A stretch of 36,900 nt of DNA from Adlercreutzia sp. ZJ473 (GCF_013185065.1 NZ_JAAVTO010000025.1:1-36900), one strand, 5' to 3'. Shown: positions 9,368 to 18,316, numbered from the stretch's first letter. The notes: generated by a model from the letters alone, not told the origin. Translations and numbers: made by a program.

Positions 9368-10048
9368 CTACTGCCCCCTCCCATCACGCGGCAGGACGAT
9401 GCAGTCGTAGCGGACGGTCTTGCCGGTGATCGCGTAGGCGGGCTTGACGCCGGCCAGATGGGGGCCGCGCACGGGGCGCTTCACGATGACCTTGCGCGGG
9501 CGCGCGGCGATGGCGGCATGCAGGAGCGCCTCCTCCACGTCGCACGGGCACTCGAGGTGCTGGAAGAGCTGCATCTTCTTCTTGCTCGCCGCGCTCTTGC
9601 GCCGCGCGGGGAACATGGGGTCGAGCAGGATGAGGTCAGGCGGCGCGTCCAGGCGCGGCAGCACCTCGAGGCTGTCGCCCTCGACGAGCTCCATGCGCGC
9701 GATGGCGGGCGCGAGCCGCGGGTTCTCCTGCCCGCGGCGCAGCGCGTCGCGCAAGAGGGCCGCCACCTGGGGGTTGCGCTCGACGAGGCGCACCGAGAAG
9801 CCCGCGGCGGCGAGCAGGAGCGCGTCCTCGCCGAGGCCCGCCGTGGCGTCGACGGCCACGGGATCGGGCCCGAGGCTTCGGGGCTTCGCCGCCTTGACGA
9901 GCAGCTCGCGCCCCAGGTTCGCGGGGCGGATGCGGTTGAGCAGGCGCGTGAAGTCGCCGCGCAGCACCAGGTCGCCCTCGACGAGGGAGAGCCCCCGCTC
10001 GTCTTCGACCAGCTTCGCGTTGCCCTCGACCAGCTCCAAATCGCTCAC
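9368..10048 (-). CDS. rsmJ: 16S rRNA (guanine-1516-N2)-methyltransferase RsmJ
   Basis: SAM-dependent methyltransferase of the RsmJ (YhiQ) family, which in E. coli makes m2G1516 in 16S rRNA. The SAM-binding motif DATAGLGEDA begins at about residue 67, followed by LVERNPQVAALL (motif II). The family signature LDPMFPARRKSA starts near residue 142. About 226 residues, against 250 in E. coli. I chose a GTG start at 10048 because AGGGAAGGG sits immediately upstream; a TTG at 10150 or a GTG at 10066 are alternatives that only extend a poorly conserved N-terminus. It lies downstream of two YhgE genes on the same strand. Confidence 0.87.
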   Translation of the reverse strand: MSDLELVEGNAKLVEDERGLSLVEGDLVLRGDFTRLLNRIRPANLGRELLVKAAKPRSLGPDPVAVDATAGLGEDALLLAAAGFSVRLVERNPQVAALLRDALRRGQENPRLAPAIARMELVEGDSLEVLPRLDAPPDLILLDPMFPARRKSAASKKKMQLFQHLECPCDVEEALLHAAIAARPRKVIVKRPVRGPHLAGVKPAYAITGKTVRYDCIVLPRDGRGQ

Positions 10049-10174
10049 CTGCCCTTCCCTGCTCACAGCGGCGCGCGCCGCCCTCGCGACAGCGCCGCCC
10101 TCGCGACAGTGCGCCACCTGCGCTTTGGCGCGACGGCCGCCGCCCGCCAAAGCCGGACGCGCAGCGTCGCGCCC

Positions 10175-12361
10175 CTACTTCACCAGCTTGGAGTCCTCGA
10201 CCTTCTCAATATACCACCCCATGAACGCCGCGAGCGGCTTGCGCAGCACGAGCCCGATGAACGCCGCGGGCACGAGGAACAGCATGAGCTCGCCGAGCTG
10301 CACCCAGTAGTCGTTGCCGTAGGTGCCGAACATCGCCGCGCGCATGGCGCCCACCACGTGCGTCGCCGGGAGGAACCCGCTCAGCGCCTGCACGAACCCG
10401 GGCAGGATCTGCAGCGGGAACGACCCGCCGCAGCCCGTCACCTGGATGATGAGCAGCAGCACCGCCATGGCCTTGCCGAGGTTGGCGAACGCCGACACGA
10501 GCGCGTAGACGATCGCGGTGAACACGAGCCCCGCCACCCAGAAGCACAGCAGGTAGAGCCACGGATGCGCCACCTGCACCTGCAGGAAGAACAGGTTGCC
10601 CAAGCCCAGAAGCGTGCTCTGCAGAAGCGAGATGAACGCCATCACGCCGAAGCGGCCCAAGAGCAGCTCGCGCGGCTTCGGGTTTGCGAGGTTGGCCTGC
10701 GCGCGCGGCGACACCGTGGGCTTCACCACCACGAGGATGAGCAGCGCGCCGATGAACAGGGCCAACGTGGCGTAGAGCGGCGACATGGCCGAGCCGAAGT
10801 TCTCGGAGGGGAACACGGCCACGCGCTCGACGCCCACCGGCGCCGCGAGCGCCCGGGAGAGTCCCTGCACGTCGGAGCCGAGGACCGCGCGCAGCGCCTC
10901 GACGTCGCCCGACGCCAGCGCCGCGTCGATGGCGTCGGCCATGCCGCGCAGCCTGCCCGCCAGATCGCCGAGGTCCGCCGCGGTGGCATCGAGCTTGCCC
11001 GCGCCGTCGCTGATCGCATCCGCCACCGACCCGGCCGAGCCCGCCAGGCTCGCGTCGATGGCGTCGAGCCTGCCCTTGCCGTCCTCCACGTACCCCGAAA
11101 ACGCCGTCGCGTCGGCGGCCAGGTCGTCTAGGACGGGGATGAGCTTGTCGTCGAAGGCGCGCTTCACGTCGGCGACCTTCTGCTCGGCAGACGCCGCGAG
11201 CGCCTTCACCTCGTCGCGCTCGGCCTGCACGTCGGCGTTGCCCGCCTCGAGCTTGTCCGCCGCGCTCGCGAGGCGCGCGCTCATGTCCTCGAGCAGCTCG
11301 GCCGTCGCGCGCGTCATGGCGGCGAGCCCCTGAAGCGCGCTCGCCTGGTCGGCGGGCACCACGCCGACGAGCGCCTCGAGCTCCGAAGCCGCCTTCCGGT
11401 AGAGCGCCGCCTGGTCGGCCACGGCGCCCGCCTGGGCGCGCAGGCGCTCGGCACCTGCGGCCGACTCGCTCGCCGCCGCGTCGAACAGCGCGTCTATCTG
11501 CGCCGACACCTCGCCGAAGCTCGACGCGGACGCGTCGAGCGCGTCCGAGAGCCGCTTCACCGACGCCTTGAGCGCCTCGACGAGGCTCGTCACCGACGCC
11601 GTGTCCTGCGGCAGCGACGCGGCCATGCCCTCGGCCTCGGCGCGCGCGGACGCCACCAGGTCAGACGAGCTCTGCACGAGCTCGCCCGACGTCGACGCCA
11701 GCTTCCCGTAGAGCAGCAGCACGCGCGCGGCCTCGTCCATCTGCGAGGCCATCGCGCGCATGTGACCCGAGAGCTCGCCGATGCGCCCGCCGAGGTCGGC
11801 GTCGTCCGCGTAGGCGGCGAACGCCTCGGCGATGCCGAGCGCAAGCTCGGAGAGCGTCTCGGCGAACACTTCGTTCACCTGGTATGACACCGAGTCGGCT
11901 CCCTTGTCGGTGACCTTCGGCGCAATGGCGTTCTTCTTCTCGTTGGCGTAGTAGACGATCTTGGCGTGCTGCGCGTCGGCCGCGTAGAACGTGAGCATGT
12001 CGCGGCTGAAGCTCGCGGGGATGACCACGGCCGCGTAGTAGCGGCCCGACCGCGCGCCGTCGACGGCGTCGGCCTCCGAGGTGAAGACCCAGTCGATCTC
12101 GTCGTTGGCGCGCAGCGCGCTCACCACCTGCTCGCCCACGTTCACGCGCAAAGGCACCAGGTCGCTCTCGTAGCCCTCGTCGACGTTGGCCACGGCCACC
12201 TTGAGGTTGCCCGTGTTGCCGAACACGTCCCAGCACGCGATCACGTTGTACCAGGTGAAGATCGACGGCATGACCACGAGCCCCACCACGATGATGATGC
12301 TCACCACGTTCGCGAACAGCCGCTTCATATCGCTTCTGAACAGCGTCCAGACGTTACGCAC
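10175..12361 (-). CDS. YhgE/Pip-family membrane protein (second of pair)
   Basis: Large membrane protein with the YhgE/phage-infection-protein architecture: one N-terminal membrane span (about residues 18-38) followed by the family motif PSIFTWYNVIACWDVFGN, a long extracytoplasmic Ala/Glu/Asp-rich coiled-coil region (about 190-500), and an ABC-2-like C-terminal block of about five spans. 728 residues. Exact function is unknown; relatives include the lactococcal phage receptor Pip and YueB-type surface proteins. The GTG start at 12361 overlaps the stop of the preceding yhgE paralogue and has GAGGGG upstream, indicating translational coupling. The in-frame upstream extension to 12472 is only basic residues inside the neighbouring gene. 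Confidence 0.88.
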   Translation of the reverse strand: MRNVWTLFRSDMKRLFANVVSIIIVVGLVVMPSIFTWYNVIACWDVFGNTGNLKVAVANVDEGYESDLVPLRVNVGEQVVSALRANDEIDWVFTSEADAVDGARSGRYYAAVVIPASFSRDMLTFYAADAQHAKIVYYANEKKNAIAPKVTDKGADSVSYQVNEVFAETLSELALGIAEAFAAYADDADLGGRIGELSGHMRAMASQMDEAARVLLLYGKLASTSGELVQSSSDLVASARAEAEGMAASLPQDTASVTSLVEALKASVKRLSDALDASASSFGEVSAQIDALFDAAASESAAGAERLRAQAGAVADQAALYRKAASELEALVGVVPADQASALQGLAAMTRATAELLEDMSARLASAADKLEAGNADVQAERDEVKALAASAEQKVADVKRAFDDKLIPVLDDLAADATAFSGYVEDGKGRLDAIDASLAGSAGSVADAISDGAGKLDATAADLGDLAGRLRGMADAIDAALASGDVEALRAVLGSDVQGLSRALAAPVGVERVAVFPSENFGSAMSPLYATLALFIGALLILVVVKPTVSPRAQANLANPKPRELLLGRFGVMAFISLLQSTLLGLGNLFFLQVQVAHPWLYLLCFWVAGLVFTAIVYALVSAFANLGKAMAVLLLIIQVTGCGGSFPLQILPGFVQALSGFLPATHVVGAMRAAMFGTYGNDYWVQLGELMLFLVPAAFIGLVLRKPLAAFMGWYIEKVEDSKLVK

Positions 12362-15068
12362 GCCCCTCACCGCCCTTCGCCCCCGCGGCGTCCGCGCCTG
12401 CGCCTTCGCCTGGCTCCGCCGCCGCATCCGCTGGCGCGGCCTGCACAACGCTCGCCGCGTCCGCTGACGCATCCCGCACGACGCCCGCGGCGTCCGCGTC
12501 TGCTTCCTCCCCCGGGCGCTGCATGCGGTTGCGCGACGAGTAGAGCCCGAGCAGGCTCTCCTCGCTCATGTCCTCGAGGCTCATCTGCCGCTCGAAGCTG
12601 TAGCGCATGCTCTCCACCACCACCAGGAACACGAGCAGCGCCGCCAGCGACACGAGGCACGCCGTGAGCAGCACCACCTTCTCCGTCGGCGTGAGCGCGA
12701 ACACGAGCATGAGCGTCACCGGGATGGCGACGCCCGCCGCCACCGAACCGCGGGTGAGGCGCGGGTACCAGCGCATGAAGCTCGCGTAGCGCCGCGTGAT
12801 CTCGCGGCGGTACTCCTCCTTGTCAGACAGCGCGCGGACGAGCTGCGAGAAGCGGTAGGGGCGCACGGGGACCTCCACGTCCTCGCCGTTGAAGATGCCG
12901 CTCTGCCTGACCTGGCGCGCCACCATGTGGTTCACGTTCGCCAGAAGCGGGCGGAACACGAGCCCGAGCGCCATGAACGCCGCGAAGTAGAGCAGGAGCA
13001 TGCCCACGTCATGCGCGTACTGGCCGCCGTAGAAGCCGCAGATGGACTCGCGCATGGCGCCGATGCCGTAGGTGAAGGGGAGCAGCGGGTAGACGGCCTG
13101 GAAGAAGGCCGAGGTCATCTCGACGGGGTACAGGCCCGTCGCGCCCGGGATCTGGGCGAACACCAAGACGATGCAGATGCCCTTGCCGATGTGCTGCAGG
13201 GTGACCGACAGCGCGTAGATGATGCTCAGGTACGCGAGCGACGCCACCGCCGCCGCCAGGAAGAGCGCCGGCGGGCTTTCCGCCTGGACGCCGAGCGCCA
13301 GCACGCCCGCGCAGCAGATGACCGCCTGCAGCATGGCAAGCACGGCGAACAGCGCGAAGCGGCTCAGGTAGCGCTGCGCGAGGGTGAAGTTGCGGATGCC
13401 CTCGGAGTCGACCTCCTGCCGCATGATGACCAGCAGCATGAACGCGCCGATCCAGAACGTCAAGTTCATGAACAGGGGCGCCATGGCCGAGCCGTAGGCG
13501 TTGAGCGGGTAGAGCTGCACGGTCTCCACCTCGGTCGGCGCGCCCATGAAGCTGGCGATCTTGCCCGCGTCGAGACCGTCCTCGCCGAGGATCTCGCTGA
13601 GCGCGTCGGCGCTGCCGAGCGCCGTCACGTCGGTGCGCACGAGGCCGAGCCCCGCCTCGAGGTCCCCGAGCAGGCCGTCGGTGGCGCCCACGGCCTCGCG
13701 CGCGCTCTCAAGCGTGGACGTGAGCTGGCCGAGCACAAGCCCGATCTGGTCTGTGACCACCCGCTCGCCTGAGAGCGCTCCCTCCAGCGAGGCCGTCGCG
13801 GCGGCGAGGCGCGAAAGGCCCGCGCTGACCTGGGGGATGGTCGAGGTGAAGAGCGCGTTCGCGTACGCGTCGGCGCTGGCCACGGCGTCCTGCACGGCCG
13901 CGTCGAAGGATGCTGCCGCGTCCGCGACGGCCTGGGAGGCGCCCTCGGCGTCAGCGCTCAGCGCCTCGAGGTCAGCCACGAGCGCGCGGGCGCGGGCGTT
14001 GTCCTCGTCGAGGCGGTCAGCCAAGGACGTGAGCGCGGCCTTCCCTTCGGCGTCCTTGCCGTCATCGGGCAGCGCGTCGGCAAGCGCGCGCACGTGGCGG
14101 GCGAGCGCCTCGCCCTCGCCCACCACCGCGTTCGCCTGCGCAAGCGCCACGCCCACGCTCGCCGACGCGCCCTCCGCGCTGCTGGTCATGTCCCCCATCG
14201 CCTTGCTCGCCTGCGCCGACAGGCTCGACATCGCCGCAAGGCCCTCGCCCACCGCGGGCAGCGCGTCGGCCGAGAAGCCCGAGAGCGCGTCCTGCATCTG
14301 CGCAGCCTGGGCCGACATCCGAGCGAGCGCCGTGGCGGCCAGGTCCATCTCGGCGCGCACGTCGGCGAGCACGCCGCGCGCGTCCTCCGCCCGCGCGAGC
14401 GCGGCGTCGGTGGCGCCTGACACCCCGGCAAGCGTCTCGCGCGCCCCGCCGATCACCGAAACGGCCTCGCCGAGCTTGCCGAGCGCCTGCGCGCGCGACT
14501 CGTCAACCGCCGCGCGCGACTCGCCGGCCGCGGCGTCAAGCGCCTCGACTGCCGCGTCGGTCACGGTCGAGACGAACGCGGAGTTGATGGTCTCGTCAAG
14601 CGTGGTGGCGCCCGTGTCGGTGATCTTGGGCGCCACGGGCCCGAGCTTCTCGTTCACGTAGTAGAGGAGGTTCGGCTGGGTGAAGTCCCCCGTGGTGAGG
14701 GTGAGCAGGTTGGCGGTGAAGTCCTCGGGGATCACGAACACCGCGTAGCTCGCCCCCGACTCAAGCTCCGCCATCGCCGTGTCGCGGTCGACGAACGCCC
14801 AGTCCAGCTGGTCGTTCTCGCGCAGCTTCTCGACGATCATGTCGCCGACGCGCACTTGCCCGGTCAGCTCGCTCGAGCCTCCGGCGTCCTCGTTCACCAC
14901 GTCGACGCGCAGCTGGCTCGTGTTGTCGTAGGGGTTCCAGAAGCCGACGACGTTGTACCACGTGTACACCGACGGCAAGACGAGGAGGGCCATCACCACC
15001 ACGAGGGCCGCCGGCGCTTTGACCAGGCGCACGATGTCGCGCCCGAGCACTCGCAACACGTTCCCCAT
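12354..15068 (-). CDS. YhgE/Pip-family membrane protein (first of pair, with C-terminal extension)
   Basis: 904 residues. N-terminal span (about 17-37), then the YhgE motif LPSVYTWYNVVGFWNPYDN, a long low-complexity coiled-coil ectodomain, and an ABC-2-type C-terminal block. Unlike the downstream paralogue it carries about 200 extra C-terminal residues: a basic cytoplasmic segment, two more predicted spans near VTLMLVFAL and LAALLVFLVVV, and an Ala/Asp-rich tail. The ATG at 15068 follows GGGAGAAAGGA. It heads the operon with the second yhgE and probably rsmJ. Expression may be controlled at the palindrome overlapping its -35 box. The pair may form a heteromer (inference); substrate unknown. 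Confidence 0.87.
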   Translation of the reverse strand: MGNVLRVLGRDIVRLVKAPAALVVVMALLVLPSVYTWYNVVGFWNPYDNTSQLRVDVVNEDAGGSSELTGQVRVGDMIVEKLRENDQLDWAFVDRDTAMAELESGASYAVFVIPEDFTANLLTLTTGDFTQPNLLYYVNEKLGPVAPKITDTGATTLDETINSAFVSTVTDAAVEALDAAAGESRAAVDESRAQALGKLGEAVSVIGGARETLAGVSGATDAALARAEDARGVLADVRAEMDLAATALARMSAQAAQMQDALSGFSADALPAVGEGLAAMSSLSAQASKAMGDMTSSAEGASASVGVALAQANAVVGEGEALARHVRALADALPDDGKDAEGKAALTSLADRLDEDNARARALVADLEALSADAEGASQAVADAAASFDAAVQDAVASADAYANALFTSTIPQVSAGLSRLAAATASLEGALSGERVVTDQIGLVLGQLTSTLESAREAVGATDGLLGDLEAGLGLVRTDVTALGSADALSEILGEDGLDAGKIASFMGAPTEVETVQLYPLNAYGSAMAPLFMNLTFWIGAFMLLVIMRQEVDSEGIRNFTLAQRYLSRFALFAVLAMLQAVICCAGVLALGVQAESPPALFLAAAVASLAYLSIIYALSVTLQHIGKGICIVLVFAQIPGATGLYPVEMTSAFFQAVYPLLPFTYGIGAMRESICGFYGGQYAHDVGMLLLYFAAFMALGLVFRPLLANVNHMVARQVRQSGIFNGEDVEVPVRPYRFSQLVRALSDKEEYRREITRRYASFMRWYPRLTRGSVAAGVAIPVTLMLVFALTPTEKVVLLTACLVSLAALLVFLVVVESMRYSFERQMSLEDMSEESLLGLYSSRNRMQRPGEEADADAAGVVRDASADAASVVQAAPADAAAEPGEGAGADAAGAKGGEGRA

Positions 15069-15113
15069 GCGCAACGGTCCTTTCTCCCCAACTGTTGAAT
15101 TACTTATCGCGCT

Positions 15114-15143
15114 ATTGTATGCCATTTCGGGTTGACGCGTCAC
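15114..15143 (-). promoter_or_regulatory. yhgE operon promoter with palindromic operator
   Basis: -10 TACAAT (15119-15114), 18-bp spacer, -35 GTGACG (15143-15138). A perfect 10-bp palindrome TGACGCGTCA at 15133-15142 covers most of the -35 element, a typical repressor position. Confidence 0.45.
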
Positions 15144-15160
15144 GTTCGTTATCGTTTCGT

Positions 15161-15320
15161 GCGCTTTGGCCACATACGCGCGCAGCCGTTCGCGCCATCG
15201 CGCCTTTGGCCGCATACGTGCGCAGCCGTTCGCGCCATCGCACCTTTGGTCACATGCGTGCGCATCCGTTTGCGCCATCGCGCTTTTGGCCTCATGCGTG
15301 CGCAGCTTCCCCGCATCTTC
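15161..15320. repeat. 40-bp tandem repeat, about 3.5 copies, upstream of yhgE
   Basis: Units at 15161, 15201, 15241 and 15281 share the layout CTTTTGGC or CTTTGGCC, CATACGTG, CGCAGCCGTT, CGCGCCATCG. The first three align over all 40 bp with a few changes and the fourth decays after 25 bp. The 561-base stretch 15069-15629 has no believable gene and holds this array, the yhgE promoter, the inverted-repeat cluster at 15380-15533 and the tRNA-Asn terminator. Confidence 0.8.
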
Positions 15321-15379
15321 GGCTTCGCGAGCCCCTAGCACCGACAAAGCCCTCTTTTCATCCATGGCTCTGGGAAGCT

Positions 15380-15533
15380 GGATGGAAAACGCCCGTTATC
15401 GGCGATTCGAGCCCCGAAATTCACCGACAACGGCGCTTCTGCATCCACTTTTCCCGAGAAATCGCCGATAACGGGCATGTTTCATCCAGAATCACCTGAG
15501 GGGTGGATGGGAAAGCGCCGTTGTCGGCGGATT
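15380..15533. repeat. Cluster of four related 29-bp hairpin repeats in both orientations
   Basis: Four copies of a motif beginning GGATG and ending CGGCG(A/G)ATT: plus orientation at 15380-15408 and 15505-15533, minus orientation at 15418-15446 and 15459-15487. The core is GCCCGTTATCGGCG in two copies and GCGCCGTTGTCGGC in the other two; CCG-TTRT-CGG can form a small hairpin. The arrangement resembles a REP/BIME-type palindromic cluster. Confidence 0.75.
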
Positions 15534-15593
15534 GCCACCAGGGGCGGGAACTTGGGAGGGCCTCAACCGGAACTTGCACTCGACAGCAAGAAA

Positions 15594-15617
15594 TCAGCGC
15601 CCGAAAACGGGCGCTGA
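15594..15617 (-). terminator. Terminator of tRNA-Asn
   Basis: TCAGCGCCCG and CGGGCGCTGA form a perfect 10-bp stem with a TTTT loop; on the minus strand it is followed by TTTCTTG. It lies 13 bases past the tRNA 3' end. Confidence 0.85.
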
Positions 15618-15629
15618 CCTGGAGTTTTA

Positions 15630-15704
15630 TGGCTCCCCGGGTAGGATTCGAACCTACAACCCTCCGGTTAACAGCCGGATGCTCTGCCGTTGAGCTACCG
15701 AGGA
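15630..15704 (-). tRNA. tRNA-Asn (anticodon GUU)
   Basis: A 75-base tRNA with encoded CCA (15632-15630). Acceptor TCCTCGG/CCGGGGA pairs with one G-T. The anticodon stem TCCGG/CCGGA encloses CTGTTAA, giving GTT. The T-loop TTCGAAT is present. Confidence 0.97.
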
Positions 15705-15746
15705 ATGTAGCTGCTGGAACGCTCATGTCCCAACGCGCAAGAAAGA

Positions 15747-15774
15747 ATTATACCGAAACGCGCGCGCTGCGCAA
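15747..15774 (-). promoter_or_regulatory. Promoter of tRNA-Asn
   Basis: -35 TTGCGC (15774-15769), 16-bp spacer, perfect -10 TATAAT (15752-15747), about 40 bases before the tRNA. Confidence 0.7.
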
Positions 15775-15886
15775 GACCCTATTTTCCCCTTTCGGTGAAA
15801 AAATCTCCATGTCGAAAGGCCGCGCGAAGCTTCGCCCGAGCTTCTCATGCCCAGCACGCACAGGCGCTGCGATCACTTCGAGGAGC

Positions 15887-15931
15887 TGCCTGCAGGACTT
15901 CACAGCGAATCTCGCAGAAACCCTGCAGGCA
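15887..15931 (-). terminator. Stem-loop after rlmKL
   Basis: TGCCTGCAGG pairs with CCTGCAGGCA (10 bp) around a 25-base loop, about ten bases past the rlmKL stop. There is no T run, so it may be a 3'-end-protecting hairpin rather than an intrinsic terminator. Confidence 0.4.
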
Positions 15932-15940
15932 AAGGCGCGC

Positions 15941-18316
15941 TTAGGCGCGGCGCACCAGGTAGCACTGGTGGATGCGCGGGTTGCGCTCGAAGTCGTGCGG
16001 TATGGTGTCGGCCGTCATGTCCTCGATCTCGACGCCGTAGCGCTCGAGCTGCTCGCGATCGGGCTTGAAGGTGCGCAGGTTGCACGAGAACACCGCGGCG
16101 CCCCCGCGTGCGAGCAGGCGCGACACGCCGATGAGCAGCTCCACGTGGTCGCGCTGCACGTCCCACGTGCGCTTCCCCATGGCCTTCGAGTTCGAGAACG
16201 TGGGCGGGTCCACGAAGATGAGGTCGAACTCCTCGCGCGCCCGCCGCGCCGCGTGGATCCACTCCATCACGTCGGCGCGCACGAAGGCGTGCTCGCGCCC
16301 CGAGAACCCGTTGAGCTCCATGTTGCGGCGCGCCCAGTCGAGGTAGGTCTGCGAGAGGTCCACCGTGGTCGTCTCAGCCGCGCCGCCCGCCGCCGCGTGC
16401 ACCGTCGCCGTGCCCGTGTAGGCGAACAGGTTCAAGAAGCGCGCGCCGCGGGCCTCCTCGCCCACCATGCCGCGCGTGACGCGGTGGTCGAGGAAGATCC
16501 CCGTGTCAAGGTATCCCCCCAGGTCGATCTCAAGCGTGAGGCCCGCCTCCTCGGTGTAGGCCACGTACGAGCGGCGATGCGCGCCCTGGTACTGCGAGCC
16601 GCCCTTCGAGCGCGTGCGCACCTTCGAGAACACGTGGTCGGGGCGCACGTCGAGCACCACCGGCACCACGGCGAGCACGTCGTCGAAGCGGCGGCGGGCC
16701 ACCTCGGCGTCAACCGAGGAGGGCGCCTGGTACTCTGCCACGTGCACGTAGGTCTTGCCCGCCGAGGCGCCCGCGCCCTCGTACACGTCGATGGCCGCGT
16801 TGTAGTCGGGCAGGTCGGCGTCATAGAGGCGGTAGCACGAGATCCCCTCGCGTCGCGCCCACTTGCGCCGCTCGCGCGCCACCTTGCGCAGGCGGGCGGC
16901 GAACTGGGCGGCCTGCTCGTCGTTCACCTCCACCACGTGGTCGGCCCCGCCGTGGGCGTCGGGCAGCGTGATGCTCGCGAGCGCGCGCGGCGGCTGGTCG
17001 AACACCTCGAGCGTGCCCTCGATGCGCCCCGCACCCGTGACCTGGGCGCACGTCGGCTCCACGCCGAAGCGTCCCGCGAAGCCGCGCGTGCCCACCGCAG
17101 CGAACACCGAGCCTGCCGGCGCCCCCTTGGCAGCCGCCATGAAGGCCGCCTCCTCCGCGACGGCGCGGGCGTCGCCCTCGTCGCGGTCGATCGGCGCGGC
17201 GTTCACCACGAGCAGCGCCGGGGCGGCAGGCGCCGACGTCCCTTCGGCAGCCCCGTCAGGCAGCGCCACATCGGTCCCCTTGCCGCCTACCACGTCCGCG
17301 CGGCAGCGGCTCACCACGTCCGCGAGGCGGCGCTCCACCGCAGCCGCGTCGTCGAGCGAGGCGGCCTCCACGCTCGCCACGGCGCGCAGCCCCGCGTTGC
17401 GCAGGTGGGCGCGCGCCCTCGAGATAGCCGGCGAGGACGTCGAGAGCCCCACCACGCGCACGTGCGCGGGGTCGGGGATGCCGAGCGGGCCCTCGGAGCT
17501 CGAGTTGGCCAGCAGCCGCTCCAGGCCGCGCTCGAGGCGCTCGTCAGCGCGCGCGAGCTCGTCGTTCCACGCGTCGTCGTCATGCCGCGCCCAGCCGTAG
17601 AAGCCCCAGCGCTCGCGCAGGAGCCCCGGCGCCGCGTCGGCGGCCATGCCCGCCGCCTCGCACACCGCGAACCCCGCGTCGCACGCCGGGTCGAGCACGC
17701 CCCAGCCCTCCGCGAGGCGCGCGGGCGCGCCCGCCGCCACGAGCATCCCCGCCGCACGCGCGCAGGCGAGCGGCGCATCCTCCCCGTCGCGCCCGTCGAA
17801 GTACGTGCGGTGGTAGAGCGACTCGCCCGCCAGGTCGACCGAGATCGTGGCGCGGCGGTCGCGCACGCGCACGTCCACGAGCAGGTCGGCATCATGCGGG
17901 CTCACGTTCGGCCGCTCGCCGGTCCGCGCGCGCAGGCGGTCGCACAGGGCGTCCTTCACCTTGAGCGCCGTGAACTGGGTGTTGCGCAGCTCGGCGTTCG
18001 TGCCGAAGGCGCGCACGGCCACGCTCGCGCCCGGCGCCAGCACGTCCTCCCACGGCAGGTCGTAGACACCCGCATACAGAAGCTCGGCGTCGCCCGCGTT
18101 CACGCGGCCCACCACCGCCGTCACGCGCGAGGCCACGCGCGACCACAGGCACACGCGCTCGGCGTCGATCGGGCGCCCGAGGAAGGCCGCGCCGCCCTTG
18201 AGCGGGCGGATGCTGCGCACGCGCAGCGCTCTCAGCTCGCAGGCCAAGGCCGCCTCGAAGCCCGCCAGGCAGCTGGCGAAGAACTCGATTTTGTTGTCGC
18301 GATCGCGGACCGTCAT
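15941..18316 (-). CDS. rlmL: RlmKL-type 23S rRNA methyltransferase; RlmL half degenerate
   Basis: Fusion protein that in E. coli makes m2G2445 (N-terminal RlmL) and m7G2069 (C-terminal RlmK) in 23S rRNA. 791 residues against 702. The N-terminal THUMP-like region is followed by an RlmL domain recognisable by MAADAAPGLLRERWGFYGW. However, its SAM-loop is DPACDAGFAV instead of DPMCGSGT and the catalytic NPPY is NAAP (about 372-375). The RlmK half is intact: LNLFAYTGTATVHAA, then VDPPTFSNSKAM. Between the halves is the conserved linker ISCYRLYDADLPDYN. The ATG at 18316 follows GGGGAG; a GTG at 18328 is less likely. The m7G activity is expected; the m2G activity is doubtful. Confidence 0.9.
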   Translation of the reverse strand: MTVRDRDNKIEFFASCLAGFEAALACELRALRVRSIRPLKGGAAFLGRPIDAERVCLWSRVASRVTAVVGRVNAGDAELLYAGVYDLPWEDVLAPGASVAVRAFGTNAELRNTQFTALKVKDALCDRLRARTGERPNVSPHDADLLVDVRVRDRRATISVDLAGESLYHRTYFDGRDGEDAPLACARAAGMLVAAGAPARLAEGWGVLDPACDAGFAVCEAAGMAADAAPGLLRERWGFYGWARHDDDAWNDELARADERLERGLERLLANSSSEGPLGIPDPAHVRVVGLSTSSPAISRARAHLRNAGLRAVASVEAASLDDAAAVERRLADVVSRCRADVVGGKGTDVALPDGAAEGTSAPAAPALLVVNAAPIDRDEGDARAVAEEAAFMAAAKGAPAGSVFAAVGTRGFAGRFGVEPTCAQVTGAGRIEGTLEVFDQPPRALASITLPDAHGGADHVVEVNDEQAAQFAARLRKVARERRKWARREGISCYRLYDADLPDYNAAIDVYEGAGASAGKTYVHVAEYQAPSSVDAEVARRRFDDVLAVVPVVLDVRPDHVFSKVRTRSKGGSQYQGAHRRSYVAYTEEAGLTLEIDLGGYLDTGIFLDHRVTRGMVGEEARGARFLNLFAYTGTATVHAAAGGAAETTTVDLSQTYLDWARRNMELNGFSGREHAFVRADVMEWIHAARRAREEFDLIFVDPPTFSNSKAMGKRTWDVQRDHVELLIGVSRLLARGGAAVFSCNLRTFKPDREQLERYGVEIEDMTADTIPHDFERNPRIHQCYLVRRA

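Noticed and set aside
15161-15533. CRISPR array upstream of yhgE
   Set aside because: The 40-bp units are contiguous without spacers and the 29-bp units alternate orientation; no cas genes.
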